Assembly: GCF_000373485.1 (NCBI RefSeq)
Contig: NZ_KB891591.1
Location: forward strand, 25,794-89,793
Length of the DNA stretch: 64,000 nt
Reading direction: 5' to 3'
DNA from: Dasania marina DSM 21967
Lineage (GTDB): Bacteria; Pseudomonadota; Gammaproteobacteria; Pseudomonadales; Dasaniaceae
The stretch's first letter is position 1. The number at the start of each line of letters is the position of its first letter. Below the pieces are notes generated by a model. That model did no database searches and had not been told where the DNA came from. It worked only from the letters and a program-made list of their open reading frames with translations. Shown here piece by piece: positions 1 to 8,534 of the stretch. The position numbers were made by a program, and so were the translations under genes.

Positions 1-1
1 A

Positions 2-130
2 TTACACCGCAATGTGAGTCACTATTTGGGTGGCTTAATTGTGGATGAGGCGGATGTAACGCCGGCGGTGCAGGGCTTTTGTAGTTTGCTGACTAACACT
101 GTCAATGTGGCCGCAAGCCATCCGCTCTAA
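2..130 (+). CDS. 3' end of an unidentified protein gene (partial)
   Basis: The frame is open from the left edge of the window to a TAA at 128-130 and encodes the last 42 residues of a protein ending in VAASHPL. I do not recognise the family from so short a tail. The stop codon lies inside the left arm of a perfect inverted repeat (111-164), which is what a gene end overlapping its own terminator would look like. That the frame is real is likely but not certain, because the start is outside the window. Confidence 0.45.
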   Translation, partial: LHRNVSHYLGGLIVDEADVTPAVQGFCSLLTNTVNVAASHPL

Positions 131-164
131 GCCTCCTGCGAGTATTAGAGCGGATGGCTTGCGG
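111..164. terminator. Perfect 20-bp inverted repeat, probable bidirectional terminator
   Basis: CCGCAAGCCATCCGCTCTAA at 111-130 is exactly complementary to 145-164, with a 14-base loop. It lies between the left-edge gene and the convergent algP-like gene ending at 176. There is no long T-run on either side, so a rho-independent role is inferred from position and stem strength rather than from a complete motif. Confidence 0.55.
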
Positions 165-175
165 TTAGATCGCAG

Positions 176-1051
176 CTAAAAATCAAAAAGGCTTTTAATA
201 ACGGGGGAATCGTCCTTAGCTTTTTTATCGGCAGGCTTTTCTTTTTCTTCTATGGGCTTGGGTGCCGGTGCTGCTTGCTTAAGCACGGGCGCGGCTACTG
301 GCTTGGGCAGGTCTGCCAAAATCTTAGTTTGTACGGGAGCGGCTATAGGCGCAGCGGATGCCGTTACCGCAGGGGCTGCAGCTGGCTGGGCTTTAGCTTG
401 GTCTACCTTGCTAGGGGCGGGGCGGGGTTTTACCGCTGCCGTTTTTTGAGCACTAGCTTTAACCGGCGCTTTTTTTACCACGCTTTTTTTGCTTGCGACC
501 TTGGCTGGGGCTTGCTTGGCTGCGGCGGGCTTAGCGGCAGGGGATTTACGTGGGTTAGTTTTTGCCTTGCTCTTGACCTTTGCTGGCGCAGCCTTGCTGG
601 CCGCTGTGGCCTTAGGCTGAGCGGTTTTAGTTTTAGCGGGGGCCTTTTTCTTGGCTGCGGGCTTTTTAGCTGGTGGGCTGCTTTGCTTGAGGGCGGCTGC
701 CAAGGTTTTGGCTCTGGCTACGTCACTTTTAATGGCGGCAAGGCTGGCTTTATCAGCGGCAGCAGCGTTTTGACAACTAGCCAACATTTTTTTGGCGGTG
801 GCTACAGCGCTTTTTGCGGCGCTCTTTTGTTTAGCATTTTTGGCTGCCTGTTGTTTTTTGTTGGCCGTAGCGAGCTGAGCTTTAGCTTTGTTGAGCGCGG
901 CAGCTGATTTTTTAGCGGCAGCGGTGTGCTGCTTTAATTGTGCTGCGCGGGCTTTACTGAGTGCGGCTTGGGCCCTGGCGAGTTGCTTTTCAATATCGGC
1001 AACGCTGGGTGCAGACGTTTTGGGTGACGTCTTTTTTGCTTTACTTGCCAT
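176..1051 (-). CDS. algP: AlgP-like histone H1-type Lys/Ala/Pro-rich protein
   Basis: This 291-residue, very basic, low-complexity protein has an N-terminal Ala/Lys/Gln-rich region (about 10-125) likely to form a long helix. The middle (about 125-210) is built from short KPAAK, KKAPAK and KAPVKA-type steps like the C-terminal tail of eukaryotic histone H1. The end is a non-basic SPVIKSLFDF. In Pseudomonas, AlgP (AlgR3) is a DNA-binding histone-like protein encoded beside an FKBP gene, algQ and a dsbB homologue; the same neighbours are found here, which supports the name more than the biased composition does. An AAGGGA ribosome binding site precedes the ATG. Codon use is dominated by GCN and AAA/AAG, and repeat-length variation between strains is expected for such genes. 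A generic lysine-rich protein is the alternative. Confidence 0.75.
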   Translation of the reverse strand: MASKAKKTSPKTSAPSVADIEKQLARAQAALSKARAAQLKQHTAAAKKSAAALNKAKAQLATANKKQQAAKNAKQKSAAKSAVATAKKMLASCQNAAAADKASLAAIKSDVARAKTLAAALKQSSPPAKKPAAKKKAPAKTKTAQPKATAASKAAPAKVKSKAKTNPRKSPAAKPAAAKQAPAKVASKKSVVKKAPVKASAQKTAAVKPRPAPSKVDQAKAQPAAAPAVTASAAPIAAPVQTKILADLPKPVAAPVLKQAAPAPKPIEEKEKPADKKAKDDSPVIKSLFDF

Positions 1052-1396
1052 GGTGTTAAATCCCTTCTGATTATTATTGGCATAGGCTACTTTATACGAT
1101 AAATATCAACTACTTATCAATGGTATAGTACAAATTTTCAACAAACGATAGTCTCTCGTTTAAATTCGCCCCTACGACGAGAGATAAAAACCACTGGCGG
1201 CTGTGGCTTTTTTAGCTATTTGCGGTAAATTGTGTGCCGTGTACTATAGATACCTGCAAGCGTGGTGCCTGTGCTGCATGGGCTATTTGTGAAGCCACGC
1301 TATCGAGCAGGGAACTTACGAAGCTGTTCACAGACTTATATCACTAGCAATGACTACAATAACAATCTTTATATTTAAGCCTTAAAAGGAATATCA

Positions 1397-2113
1397 ATGA
1401 AACGCAATTTACTGGTTGCTGCAGCAATAACTGCAGCATTGGCAGGCTGTAATCAACAAGCCGCGGAAAAAACGGTTACGTTAGATGACTCGGCCAAGCG
1501 CGTCAGCTATGGCATGGGCATAGGCTTAGGTGAGCGTATCGCGCAGGAGAGCATCGAGGTTGACGCTGACGCCTTTGCGCTAGGCATGAAGCATGCCTTA
1601 GCGGGTGGCGAGCGTTTAATGACGCAAGAAGAAGTGATGGCTGAAATGCAAACTTTCCAGCAGCAGCAAATGGAAAAGCAAAAGGCCGCACAAACCGCTA
1701 TAGCCGACCAAAATAAACAAGCCGGTGAGGCCTTTTTAGCAGAAAATGCAGCTAAAGAAGGGGTAATCACCTTAGATAGCGGCCTACAGTACTCGGTGAT
1801 TACCGAAGGTGCCGGTGCCAAACCTAGCGCGACCGATACCGTAGAGGTGCACTACCGTGGAACGTTAATTGATGGCACCGAGTTTGATAGCTCTTACAAG
1901 CGTGACGCCACCGTCAGCTTTCCCGTTAACGGCGTGATTGCCGGTTGGACCGAAGCCCTGCAATTAATGCCGGTAGGTTCTAAGTGGAACTTATATATCC
2001 CCTCTGACTTGGCCTACGGCCCAGGCGGCACCGGCGGCCCTATAGGCCCCGACGCGACGCTGATATTTGAGGTTGAGTTGGTTTCGATTAAGGATGATGC
2101 AGCTACTAAATAG
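1397..2113 (+). CDS. FKBP-type peptidyl-prolyl isomerase, lipoprotein (FkpA/Mip-like)
   Basis: The 238-residue protein begins with a lipoprotein signal (lipobox LAGC, Cys18), so it should be a periplasmic membrane-anchored foldase. Residues about 30-115 form the helical dimerisation domain typical of Mip/FkpA, Gln- and Lys-rich in the middle. The catalytic FKBP domain occupies about 120-232, with VHYRGTLIDGTEFDSS, GWTEALQLMPVGSKW, LAYGPGG and GPDATLIFEVELVSI all intact. It catalyses cis-trans isomerisation at proline in exported proteins. An AAAAGGA ribosome binding site lies close before the ATG, and a strong terminator follows directly. The 345 bp upstream carry no gene; they hold only a weak hairpin (arms 1152-1159 and 1177-1184) and presumably the promoters of this gene and the divergent algP-like gene. 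Confidence 0.9.
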   Translation: MKRNLLVAAAITAALAGCNQQAAEKTVTLDDSAKRVSYGMGIGLGERIAQESIEVDADAFALGMKHALAGGERLMTQEEVMAEMQTFQQQQMEKQKAAQTAIADQNKQAGEAFLAENAAKEGVITLDSGLQYSVITEGAGAKPSATDTVEVHYRGTLIDGTEFDSSYKRDATVSFPVNGVIAGWTEALQLMPVGSKWNLYIPSDLAYGPGGTGGPIGPDATLIFEVELVSIKDDAATK

Positions 2114-2120
2114 TAGCTTT

Positions 2121-2172
2121 ACCATAAAAAAAGGGGCGTAACTCGTTGTAGTTACGCCCCTTTTTTTATGGT
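2121..2172. terminator. Rho-independent bidirectional terminator
   Basis: A perfect 22-bp inverted repeat (2121-2142 and 2151-2172) contains GGGGCGTAAC/GTTACGCCCC flanked by seven A on the left and seven T on the right. It ends the FKBP gene and can also stop transcription arriving from the opposite strand. Confidence 0.9.
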
Positions 2173-2266
2173 AGCTGTAAGTGGCAAGCTGCAAGAGGTA
2201 AGAAAAACACTAAGGCGCTTGTTAGATTTCGATGGAAGCAGGTACGCTACTTGTAGCTAAAGCGCC

Positions 2267-3301
2267 TTAGCGCTTTAAAACATGACTAAACCCATTCGAT
2301 GCCAGCGCTAGGTATTTACCGCTAATGGCGCTAAAGCCTACTGCCACTATGCTGGCGCTGGTGGGCTTGAAGAGGTCGCGTTTGGGTACGGTCCAGCTGG
2401 CTAGGGGCTGGAGGGTTTTGACATCCCAGAGCTGCACCTTTCGATCGGAGCTGCCGGTAAGTAATTGCTTACCATCACTAGAGAACTTGGCTGCGGTGAA
2501 GGATAGGCCGCGTCTTAGGCTGCTGGCGCGCAGTGGTAGCTCGCCTAACAGTTTGCCTGTTTGGGTATCCCAGAGCGCGGCCTTATCGTATTTGGCGACG
2601 GTAAAGGCTTTGTCGCCCGTGCTGGTTAAGGCGACGGTGACCACCTCATCAGCGTGCTGCCAGGTAAATAAAGCCTTGCCGCTGTTAACATCCCAGAGCT
2701 TAGCGTCGCTGTCATCAGAACCGGTTAGCGCTAACTTACCGTCGTCGCTAAGGGCTACTGCGGTCACTCTATTGCGGTGATAAAAGCTGCGTTTAACCCC
2801 GCCACGCTTGACGTCAAATAACACCGCACTGTCATCATGCAGTCCCAAAAAGGCAAAGTTACCGTTGTTGCTTAGGGCGATGTCGTGTACTTGGCTGGGG
2901 GAGGTCCAAAAAGTCAGGGCCTTGCCGCTTTGGGTAGACCACAGCACCATGGTTTGGTGATCGGCGGTAAGGGCAAAGTCACCTTCGGGTGAGAAACCGC
3001 TGGCGATAATATTGCTGTATTCACCCTGCTTGTGATTCCAATTGTAGAGACGCTCGTTTTGGCTGCTGCGCCACAGGCTGCCGCCGTGATGTATGGAGCC
3101 TATCACGCTGAGCTTGCCGTCATTGCTGATAGCGCCGCTGTACAGGCCTTTAACAGCCACTTCTACGCTGTGCTCGGGCGCCTTACCGGCATCACAGGCG
3201 CTAAGCGTAAAGCATGCGGCGAATAATAGGGCAGTGAGTTTGCGTGTGGTTAGATAGCGGGGCAGCATTCGGGGTTTACGATTGCTGTGTAGTGCTGGCA
3301 T
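2267..3301 (-). CDS. WD40-repeat lipoprotein
   Basis: This 344-residue protein has a signal peptide ending in a lipobox (LSAC; Cys36 from this start). It then has at least five WD40-type blades, seen as recurring SDDGKLALTGSDD...AKLWDV and SSDGKQLLTGSSDRKVQLWDV elements between about 100 and 320. It is predicted to be an exported, lipid-anchored beta-propeller that acts as a protein-binding scaffold; no catalytic residues are visible. An alternative ATG at 3268 would give a more normal signal peptide with the cysteine at residue 25, and neither start has a good Shine-Dalgarno sequence. It sits between the FKBP gene and rsd, so it interrupts a block that is compact in Pseudomonas. Its partner is unknown. 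Confidence 0.75.
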   Translation of the reverse strand: MPALHSNRKPRMLPRYLTTRKLTALLFAACFTLSACDAGKAPEHSVEVAVKGLYSGAISNDGKLSVIGSIHHGGSLWRSSQNERLYNWNHKQGEYSNIIASGFSPEGDFALTADHQTMVLWSTQSGKALTFWTSPSQVHDIALSNNGNFAFLGLHDDSAVLFDVKRGGVKRSFYHRNRVTAVALSDDGKLALTGSDDSDAKLWDVNSGKALFTWQHADEVVTVALTSTGDKAFTVAKYDKAALWDTQTGKLLGELPLRASSLRRGLSFTAAKFSSDGKQLLTGSSDRKVQLWDVKTLQPLASWTVPKRDLFKPTSASIVAVGFSAISGKYLALASNGFSHVLKR

Positions 3302-3417
3302 TGGCCGAATCTCGCCTTGGGTAATGAGTGTATTGCCATGCCCGGCAGTAGAGCCGGTGCATGGCGATAAGCCTCTATCTCAGCAGACTTTACCTTGCCA
3401 CTAGTTATTACAAGTGG

Positions 3418-3900
3418 CTAGGCTTCGGTGGTGATGGCTTTGTGCGCGTTGTGCATTACATCGATAAGCCTGTCTTCAATTTCAAAACGCAGTTCCAAAA
3501 CTTCACCCAATTTTGAGAGTTTGTTAGATAAATTGTTTAAGGGCGTGTTTTGGTCGGTTTCAGCGTACTTGTCGTGAAACTCCATAGCGATAGTGGTGTT
3601 TTCGTTAAGTTCGGGCAATAGGCCTTGAGCAATATTGGCGCTGCCATCTTTAAACTCTTCAGCTTCGCGCAGCAGTTGGTAGTACACCTCGAAGTGACCA
3701 GCGCAAACATAATCAACTAATAATTGGCAAAAATGCTGCAGACGTTTGTGTAATTGCTCGGCATTTTCAGACCTTTCATTGTCACGGTCTTCGCCTACGG
3801 CACAAAATTCTACGATGAGTTTTTGGCGCTCTTCTAACCAACGCTCTATCATCTCGTTGACGCCACTCCAGCGTTCTTCAATGGTGCATGTGTCTAGCAT
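3418..3900 (-). CDS. rsd: Regulator of sigma-70, Rsd/AlgQ family
   Basis: The 160-residue protein matches Rsd/AlgQ over its full length. It starts with MLDTCTIEERWSGVNEMIERWLEERQ, shown here only in part: the ERW...IDRWL-type N-terminal helix, then QHFCQLLVDYVCAGHFEVY and the C-terminal ELRFEIEDRLIDVMH helix that is characteristic of the family. Rsd is an anti-sigma factor that binds region 4 of the housekeeping sigma factor in stationary phase; AlgQ is its Pseudomonas orthologue. A GGGGA ribosome binding site lies seven bases before the ATG. The gene is monocistronic on the minus strand, with a small hairpin (GCCACT...AGTGGC) just after it. The neighbouring FKBP, algP-like and dsbB genes agree with the Pseudomonas algQ locus. 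Confidence 0.9.
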   Translation of the reverse strand: MLDTCTIEERWSGVNEMIERWLEERQKLIVEFCAVGEDRDNERSENAEQLHKRLQHFCQLLVDYVCAGHFEVYYQLLREAEEFKDGSANIAQGLLPELNENTTIAMEFHDKYAETDQNTPLNNLSNKLSKLGEVLELRFEIEDRLIDVMHNAHKAITTEA

Positions 3901-4055
3901 AGTAAGTCCCCTAATACCTAACTGCTTGATGGGAGCCGCTTCTCTACGTCAGTAAACGCTGTTAACCGCTCTGCGTAATCTTTTTGTAAGCATGCTTGCT
4001 GTTGAATATAAGTGAGCGGGGCTTGACTGGCAAGGCATAGTTGCCCAGAGCCGCT

Positions 4056-4784
4056 TTATTTCAAGAGGCTAACGATTATAGGAATAACAATGGCGCTAAA
4101 ACTGCCGGTTAAACACAGTGCCAAGCTAGCAAAAGCGCCGGCCTTGCTGCTGCGCTCAAAAGCTAGCACGGTAGCCGTGCCATGTGCACTAATGCCTAAG
4201 CAAAAGCCCCAAATTCTATCATCGTCTATGTGTAGCCAGCGTAGGATTAAAGGGCCAAAGCACAGGCCAGTAACAGCAGTCACCATCACGCCACCGGCGG
4301 CCAGCGCGGTGTTGCCACCAATAATCTCAGTGACGGTCATCGCTATGGGGGTGGTGAGTGATTTGGTCGACAGCGACAGCAGTGTTTCAGTGCTGGCACC
4401 CATGGCATAAGCCAGCCCCACCGCGGATAGTGCAGCAAAACTGGCGCCGAAAACCAGAGTAATTACTATGGGGGCAAATAATTGGCGTATGTATTTGGCG
4501 TTTTGGTAGAGCGGTATGGCCAGTGCTACGGTGGTAGGGCCCAGTAATAGGGTCAATATGTAACTGTCTGAAAAATATTGCTGGTAGCTAATGTCCAGTT
4601 GCTTAATGAGCAGAGCGATGACCGCTGCGCAAACTATAGTGGGGTGCAATAAAGGGAAGCGCTGGCTGCGCAGATAAAGCACTTGGCTAAGCTGAAAGCA
4701 GATTAAGGTTAAGCTAATGGCAAACAAAGGGCTGACTAAAAAATCGCTATACCAAGCACTGTTGGGGAGTAAAAAATCAGTCAT
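4056..4784 (-). CDS. lrgB: LrgB/CidB family membrane protein
   Basis: This 242-residue polytopic protein has about seven hydrophobic segments. It carries the family signatures LTTPIAMTVTEIIGG near residue 145 and ISAHGTATVLAFE near 200. LrgB/CidB proteins work with a small LrgA/CidA partner in a holin-like system that affects murein hydrolase activity, and some homologues transport small metabolites such as pyruvate or glycolate. The start overlaps the end of the upstream lrgA-like gene by eight bases, so the two are translationally coupled and very likely act together. It is the last gene of the dsbB-lrgA-lrgB operon. Sequence alone does not separate a Cid-like from an Lrg-like role. Confidence 0.88.
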   Translation of the reverse strand: MTDFLLPNSAWYSDFLVSPLFAISLTLICFQLSQVLYLRSQRFPLLHPTIVCAAVIALLIKQLDISYQQYFSDSYILTLLLGPTTVALAIPLYQNAKYIRQLFAPIVITLVFGASFAALSAVGLAYAMGASTETLLSLSTKSLTTPIAMTVTEIIGGNTALAAGGVMVTAVTGLCFGPLILRWLHIDDDRIWGFCLGISAHGTATVLAFERSSKAGAFASLALCLTGSFSAIVIPIIVSLLK

Positions 4785-5118
4785 GATTTTTTACCAGCCG
4801 CTTCATTAGTAGCACATTGAAGCTTAGTGATAACACGGTGCCGGCGACCAGCGCCACGGCTATAGCCAGCCATTGCGACATAATCTGTGTGCTTAAAAAA
4901 AACAGGCCGGTGGTGGCCGGTACAAATAATAAGGTCATTAAGCCGATTAGCGATTGGCTGGCGCTTTGCAATGATGTAGAGGCGCCACCGCGCAGACATA
5001 GCGCGGCAAATAATAACAACATGCCTATTACTGGCCCGGGCAGTACAACTTGGCTGTAGCTGCGGATTAATTCACCCAGACATTGAAACAGCAATAAAAT
5101 ACTAAGGCCTTTGATCAT
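4777..5118 (-). CDS. lrgA: LrgA/CidA family holin-like protein
   Basis: The 113-residue protein has four predicted membrane segments and the hallmark PGPVIGMLLLFAAL near residue 28, followed by LLFVPATTGLFF near 62, both typical of LrgA/CidA. It is the small partner of the LrgB-like protein encoded next, in a holin/antiholin-like membrane system. It overlaps the dsbB stop by four bases (5115-5118) and lrgB by eight, so all three genes form one tight minus-strand operon. Coupling to a disulfide-bond enzyme is unusual, but may only reflect gene packing. Confidence 0.88.
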   Translation of the reverse strand: MIKGLSILLLFQCLGELIRSYSQVVLPGPVIGMLLLFAALCLRGGASTSLQSASQSLIGLMTLLFVPATTGLFFLSTQIMSQWLAIAVALVAGTVLSLSFNVLLMKRLVKNHD

Positions 5119-5609
5119 GCGGCAGTGGCTGGCTTACGTAAAAGTTGCCACAGGGCCGCACCCAAAAATCCCACAAACCACAGCAGCGACCATTCCGCCA
5201 TACTCAGGCCTACAAAGGTCCAATCCACTATGGCGCAGTTGCCTTCCCCTAGGATTAGCATTTTTAGCGCTTCGGCAAAAGGAAACGTCTCCAGCATATA
5301 TTCTAAGCTGGGGCCGCAGGCGGGGACTAACTCGGGGGGTAGATGCTGTAACCACACTTGCCTGCCCGCAGCGGCTATACCGCCTAGGCTGGCTAGAGCG
5401 ATAAGCAGTGAGTAAATCTTGTAACCTTGTTTATGGATGATAGCGATTAAGGCAAAACCACCTATGAGGCAATAGGCTGCACGCTGGGTCATGCACAAGG
5501 GGCAGGGAATTAAGCCCATGACATATTGGCTATAAAGTCCATAGCCCATCAGGCCGATAACAGCGATGAGAATAATGATATTGATATGACGCGGGCTACT
5601 GGTAATCAT
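5115..5609 (-). CDS. dsbB: Disulfide bond formation protein DsbB
   Basis: This 164-residue inner-membrane protein has four hydrophobic segments and both redox pairs of DsbB: CPLC (about residue 36-39) in the first periplasmic loop, and the PACG...GNCA cysteines (about 97 and 124) in the second. DsbB passes electrons from DsbA to ubiquinone and so keeps periplasmic disulfide formation running. It is the first gene of the operon with lrgA and lrgB. Its position near rsd/algQ copies the Pseudomonas dsbH locus. All catalytic cysteines are present and the length is normal. The gene is divergent from the fliL-like gene at 5731, so the 121-bp gap must hold both promoters. Confidence 0.93.
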   Translation of the reverse strand: MITSSPRHINIIILIAVIGLMGYGLYSQYVMGLIPCPLCMTQRAAYCLIGGFALIAIIHKQGYKIYSLLIALASLGGIAAAGRQVWLQHLPPELVPACGPSLEYMLETFPFAEALKMLILGEGNCAIVDWTFVGLSMAEWSLLWFVGFLGAALWQLLRKPATAA

Positions 5610-5730
5610 AAAAGGCTCCTAATTAAGGGTTGCTACATTAGGGCAAATAGACTTTTTGCTCAAGGCCAATGTGGCGTTGTTAGCGCCCAGCGCATATCAT
5701 GTGTCGATTGATCAACTATAGGAAATAATC

Positions 5731-6177
5731 ATGCGGGCCACCACGCAGCTCATAGCCAAACTGTTTTATGTATTGCTAATTTTATCGTGTACTTCATTAA
5801 CCTTTGGTCAAGATGACGAGTCTGCAGAAGGCGCCGCGGCGGAACCGGCGACCACCTACTTTGCGCTAAAGCCTGCCTTTGTGGTGAACTACGGCGGTGC
5901 TGGCCGTTTACGTTATTTAAAAACGGCCATTACCCTGCGGGTAAAAACCGGTGGCGGTACCCCAGGCATGGCGCAGGTGCGGCAACATTTACCCTATATA
6001 CGCCATACCTTGGTGATGTTGTTGTCGCAGCAAACCGATGAAGGGATGTCTTCTATGGAGGGGCGTGAATTGGTGCGTCAGTCGGCTTTAGAGGCGGTGC
6101 GGCAAGTGCTGATAGAGGAAGAGGGCGAAGAGTTTATCGCTGACTTATTATTCGATTCGTTTATTGTTCAGCGTTAA
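5731..6177 (+). CDS. FliL-like protein with signal peptide
   Basis: This 148-residue protein has a hydrophobic N-terminus ending near SLTFG (about 27) and a FliL-type C-terminal domain. The latter has a YLKTAITLRV strand, an LPYIRHTLVMLLS helix, the EGRELVRQSALEAVRQVL helix (shown partly) and a FDSFIVQR ending. Classical FliL supports the flagellar stator. Stand-alone copies in gammaproteobacteria without flagellar neighbours are common and their role is unclear; no other flagellar gene is in this window. The acidic linker after the signal (DDESAEGAAAEPA) is typical of exported FliL homologues. An AGGAAATAATC stretch precedes the ATG. Confidence 0.75.
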   Translation: MRATTQLIAKLFYVLLILSCTSLTFGQDDESAEGAAAEPATTYFALKPAFVVNYGGAGRLRYLKTAITLRVKTGGGTPGMAQVRQHLPYIRHTLVMLLSQQTDEGMSSMEGRELVRQSALEAVRQVLIEEEGEEFIADLLFDSFIVQR

Positions 6178-6206
6178 TGTTTAACGTTACTGCTCAGCGC
6201 TAATAT

Positions 6207-6776
6207 TCATTGCATGCCGTTGACGTGTTGTTGCAGTTGCGGGTAGAACTGCAAAAAAGTGCGCTCTATCTGCTGATAGTGCTGCGCTAGAATTTCATCT
6301 GTGTCGGCCAAGGGGTTAGTCACGCGCATGCGCAGCCCTATGCTGGCTATGACCTCAATAATAAAGTCCCACTCCTGATAGCGGTTTAATAAATCGTGTT
6401 TAACAATGCGCTTAACGTGGGGCTGTGCCGCTGCAGGCCAGTGGGTGTTGCTTAAAAATTGATACATTTCTGTGCTGAATGTGGCTAATGTTTGCGGGTG
6501 AAACTGCTGCCAATGTTTAATAAGGAAATGGTCAAAGGCAACGTCTAGCATAATGGGACTAAAGCGCCGGAACTTTTTCGGAAAGTCTGCCTGGCATGCG
6601 CGGATTAGCGCATGGTTGTCAGTGTAAGCATCGATGCGGCGGTGTAGTCGTATGCCCTGCTCCCAGTCAGCTGGATACTCGCCTTTAAGCGGCCCTTTAA
6701 CCACATCCCCCAGCAAGGCCCCTATCATTAAGCCGGGCGTGTCGTGGCTTAAGTGTAGGTGGGCCAGATAGTTCAT
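6207..6776 (-). CDS. acpH: Acyl carrier protein phosphodiesterase AcpH
   Basis: The 189-residue protein has the AcpH/DUF479 pattern: MNYLAHLHLS at the start, GALLGDVVKG at about 19-28, a LHRRIDAYTDNH motif at about 45, and MLDVAFDHFLIKHW at about 76. The conserved His and Asp residues belong to an HD-like metal-dependent fold. AcpH removes the 4'-phosphopantetheine group from acyl carrier protein, returning it to the apo form. The gene follows gshA on the minus strand with a 26-base gap, so the two may be co-transcribed. Length is normal and nothing is missing. Confidence 0.9.
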   Translation of the reverse strand: MNYLAHLHLSHDTPGLMIGALLGDVVKGPLKGEYPADWEQGIRLHRRIDAYTDNHALIRACQADFPKKFRRFSPIMLDVAFDHFLIKHWQQFHPQTLATFSTEMYQFLSNTHWPAAAQPHVKRIVKHDLLNRYQEWDFIIEVIASIGLRMRVTNPLADTDEILAQHYQQIERTFLQFYPQLQQHVNGMQ

Positions 6777-6802
6777 ATTGGCTTAACCTTGATGCCGTTG
6801 TG

Positions 6803-8389
6803 TTACAGCTGTTGATACTGTTGGTAAAAGGCAGCCAAGTACTCATCAAAGCCTACCGTGCTTTCGCTTTCTAGTGCGGCGCGGCGCTGATTAGATTCAT
6901 GGCTTGCTGTTTCAAACGCATCGATTTGCTCGCTACTGAGCGTGGTTTTTTTAAAATTGTCCGCGTGTTGCTGCGATTGTGCCAAGGCAAATTCAAAATA
7001 GCTTTGCTGGTTCTTCTGCATGTCAGCCAATATTTTAGCCGAAGGCGTGAGGGCGGGGTTGTGCAGCTTTTCAAGTTGTTGCTGGCAAACGCGTTGGTAG
7101 TTGCCACCACCGTGTAGGGCGTCCAAATGTTTGGCGATGGCGGTGATGCCTTGCAGTAACTCTTCAGCCCAGTCACTCATGGCAACATTGCCAGCGCGCT
7201 GCTGTAGTTGCAGCCCGGGCTGGCGACCGTGATTAACAACAGCCTTAAAATTGCTATTAATACGTGCGCTATCATCATCATCACATTCGGGGCTATCATC
7301 GAATAGGCAAAATAATAGTAGGCAGTCGACAAAACGTATTTCGTCTTTATCGATACCCAGTGGTAAATAGGGGTTTACATCTATGGTGCGCACTTCTATG
7401 TATTCGACGCCACGGTTTTGCAGAGCGCCTAAGGGAATCTCGCCTGACTCGGTAACGCGTTTGGGGCGTATGGTGCTGTAAAATTCATTTTCGATTTGTA
7501 GCAAGGCGGTAGACAGTTGCTGATAGGCACCGTCTTTTTTAATGCCGATTTTTTGATAGTCGGGGTGCTCGGTGACTATCGCTTGCTTAAGCGTCTCTAT
7601 GTAGTTGTCTAGCTTGTTGTAGCAAATGGCTAAGCCATTTTGGGCATTACTCTGGTAGCCAAAGTCGCCCATGCGTAAAGCAGTGGCGTAGGGCAGGTAG
7701 AGGGTACTGTCATCCAGCTCTTGCAAGTCGTGCTGCTGGCCTTGTAAAAAACATTTGCTGACTGCAGGAGATGCGCCGTAGAGGTAGGGTAGCAACCAAG
7801 AGATACGACGGAAGTTGCGGATAACATGAAAGTAACTTTCGGTTTTAAAATCTTGTATGGATAACGCTTGTGACTCGGCCGAGCGCTGCTGCTGTAAATG
7901 CGGCCATAGGCCTTCAGGTAGCGAGAAGTTATAGTGTATGCCGGAAATGGTTTGCATGGCCCGGCCGTAGCGGTTGCCTAAGCCTACCCGGTAGGCGGTC
8001 TTCATTTTAGCAGCATTGGAGCTGCCATAGCGCGCTACCGGTATGGCGGCATCTTCTGGTAGCTGGCAGGGCATGCTGGCGGTCCACATCAGCTCATCAC
8101 CCAGTTGCGAGTAGACATAGCGATGAACCTCATCCAGTGACGCCAGCGCGCCATCTATAGAAGGAAATACCGGGGTGATTAGCTCTAGCAGCGATTCGGA
8201 AAAATCGGTGGTGATTCTGGGGTGAGTAAAGGGCGAACCCAAGCCTTTGGGGTGATCGGTTTGGGCTAATAGGCCGGCACGGGTAGTGCGTAGGCTTTCT
8301 TTTTCTATACCGCGCTGTAGCGATTTTAAATACTGGAAGGCGTCGGTTTGGCTCAGTTGCTCTATGCGCTGCGTGGCTAACTCTGGCAA
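6803..8389 (-). CDS. gshA: Glutamate-cysteine ligase
   Basis: The 528-residue protein is a full-length proteobacterial GshA, the ATP-dependent first step of glutathione synthesis in the cytoplasm. Visible family motifs include LQRGIEKESLR near residue 24, the SGIHYNFSLP stretch near 147, RPKRVTESGEIPLGAL near 310 and GVEYIEVRTIDVNPY near 328, which line the substrate and metal sites. The start is a TTG at 8389 with a clear GGAG ribosome binding site seven bases upstream; no ATG lies close by in frame. It precedes acpH on the same strand. An unusually acidic DSPECDDDDSAR segment near 365 is within the normal variation of the family. Confidence 0.94.
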   Translation of the reverse strand: MPELATQRIEQLSQTDAFQYLKSLQRGIEKESLRTTRAGLLAQTDHPKGLGSPFTHPRITTDFSESLLELITPVFPSIDGALASLDEVHRYVYSQLGDELMWTASMPCQLPEDAAIPVARYGSSNAAKMKTAYRVGLGNRYGRAMQTISGIHYNFSLPEGLWPHLQQQRSAESQALSIQDFKTESYFHVIRNFRRISWLLPYLYGASPAVSKCFLQGQQHDLQELDDSTLYLPYATALRMGDFGYQSNAQNGLAICYNKLDNYIETLKQAIVTEHPDYQKIGIKKDGAYQQLSTALLQIENEFYSTIRPKRVTESGEIPLGALQNRGVEYIEVRTIDVNPYLPLGIDKDEIRFVDCLLLFCLFDDSPECDDDDSARINSNFKAVVNHGRQPGLQLQQRAGNVAMSDWAEELLQGITAIAKHLDALHGGGNYQRVCQQQLEKLHNPALTPSAKILADMQKNQQSYFEFALAQSQQHADNFKKTTLSSEQIDAFETASHESNQRRAALESESTVGFDEYLAAFYQQYQQL

Positions 8390-8534
8390 GGTCTTACTCC
8401 GGTGTCCTTAGGCGGTAGGCGTATGGTTGGCAACGCTGCGAAAGGATAATTGATGGTTGAGCGCAGTGTAATGATGCCGCTAAGGCTATACAAGCACGTA
8501 GGGCCTTTTTTTACCCTCGATAACTGGGCGGGCG

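Noticed and set aside
275..907. Open reading frame of 210 residues on the + strand opposite the algP-like gene
   Set aside because: It is the antisense shadow of a low-complexity gene with strongly biased codons, rich in Gly, Leu, Phe and Cys, with no family-like motif and no ribosome binding site.
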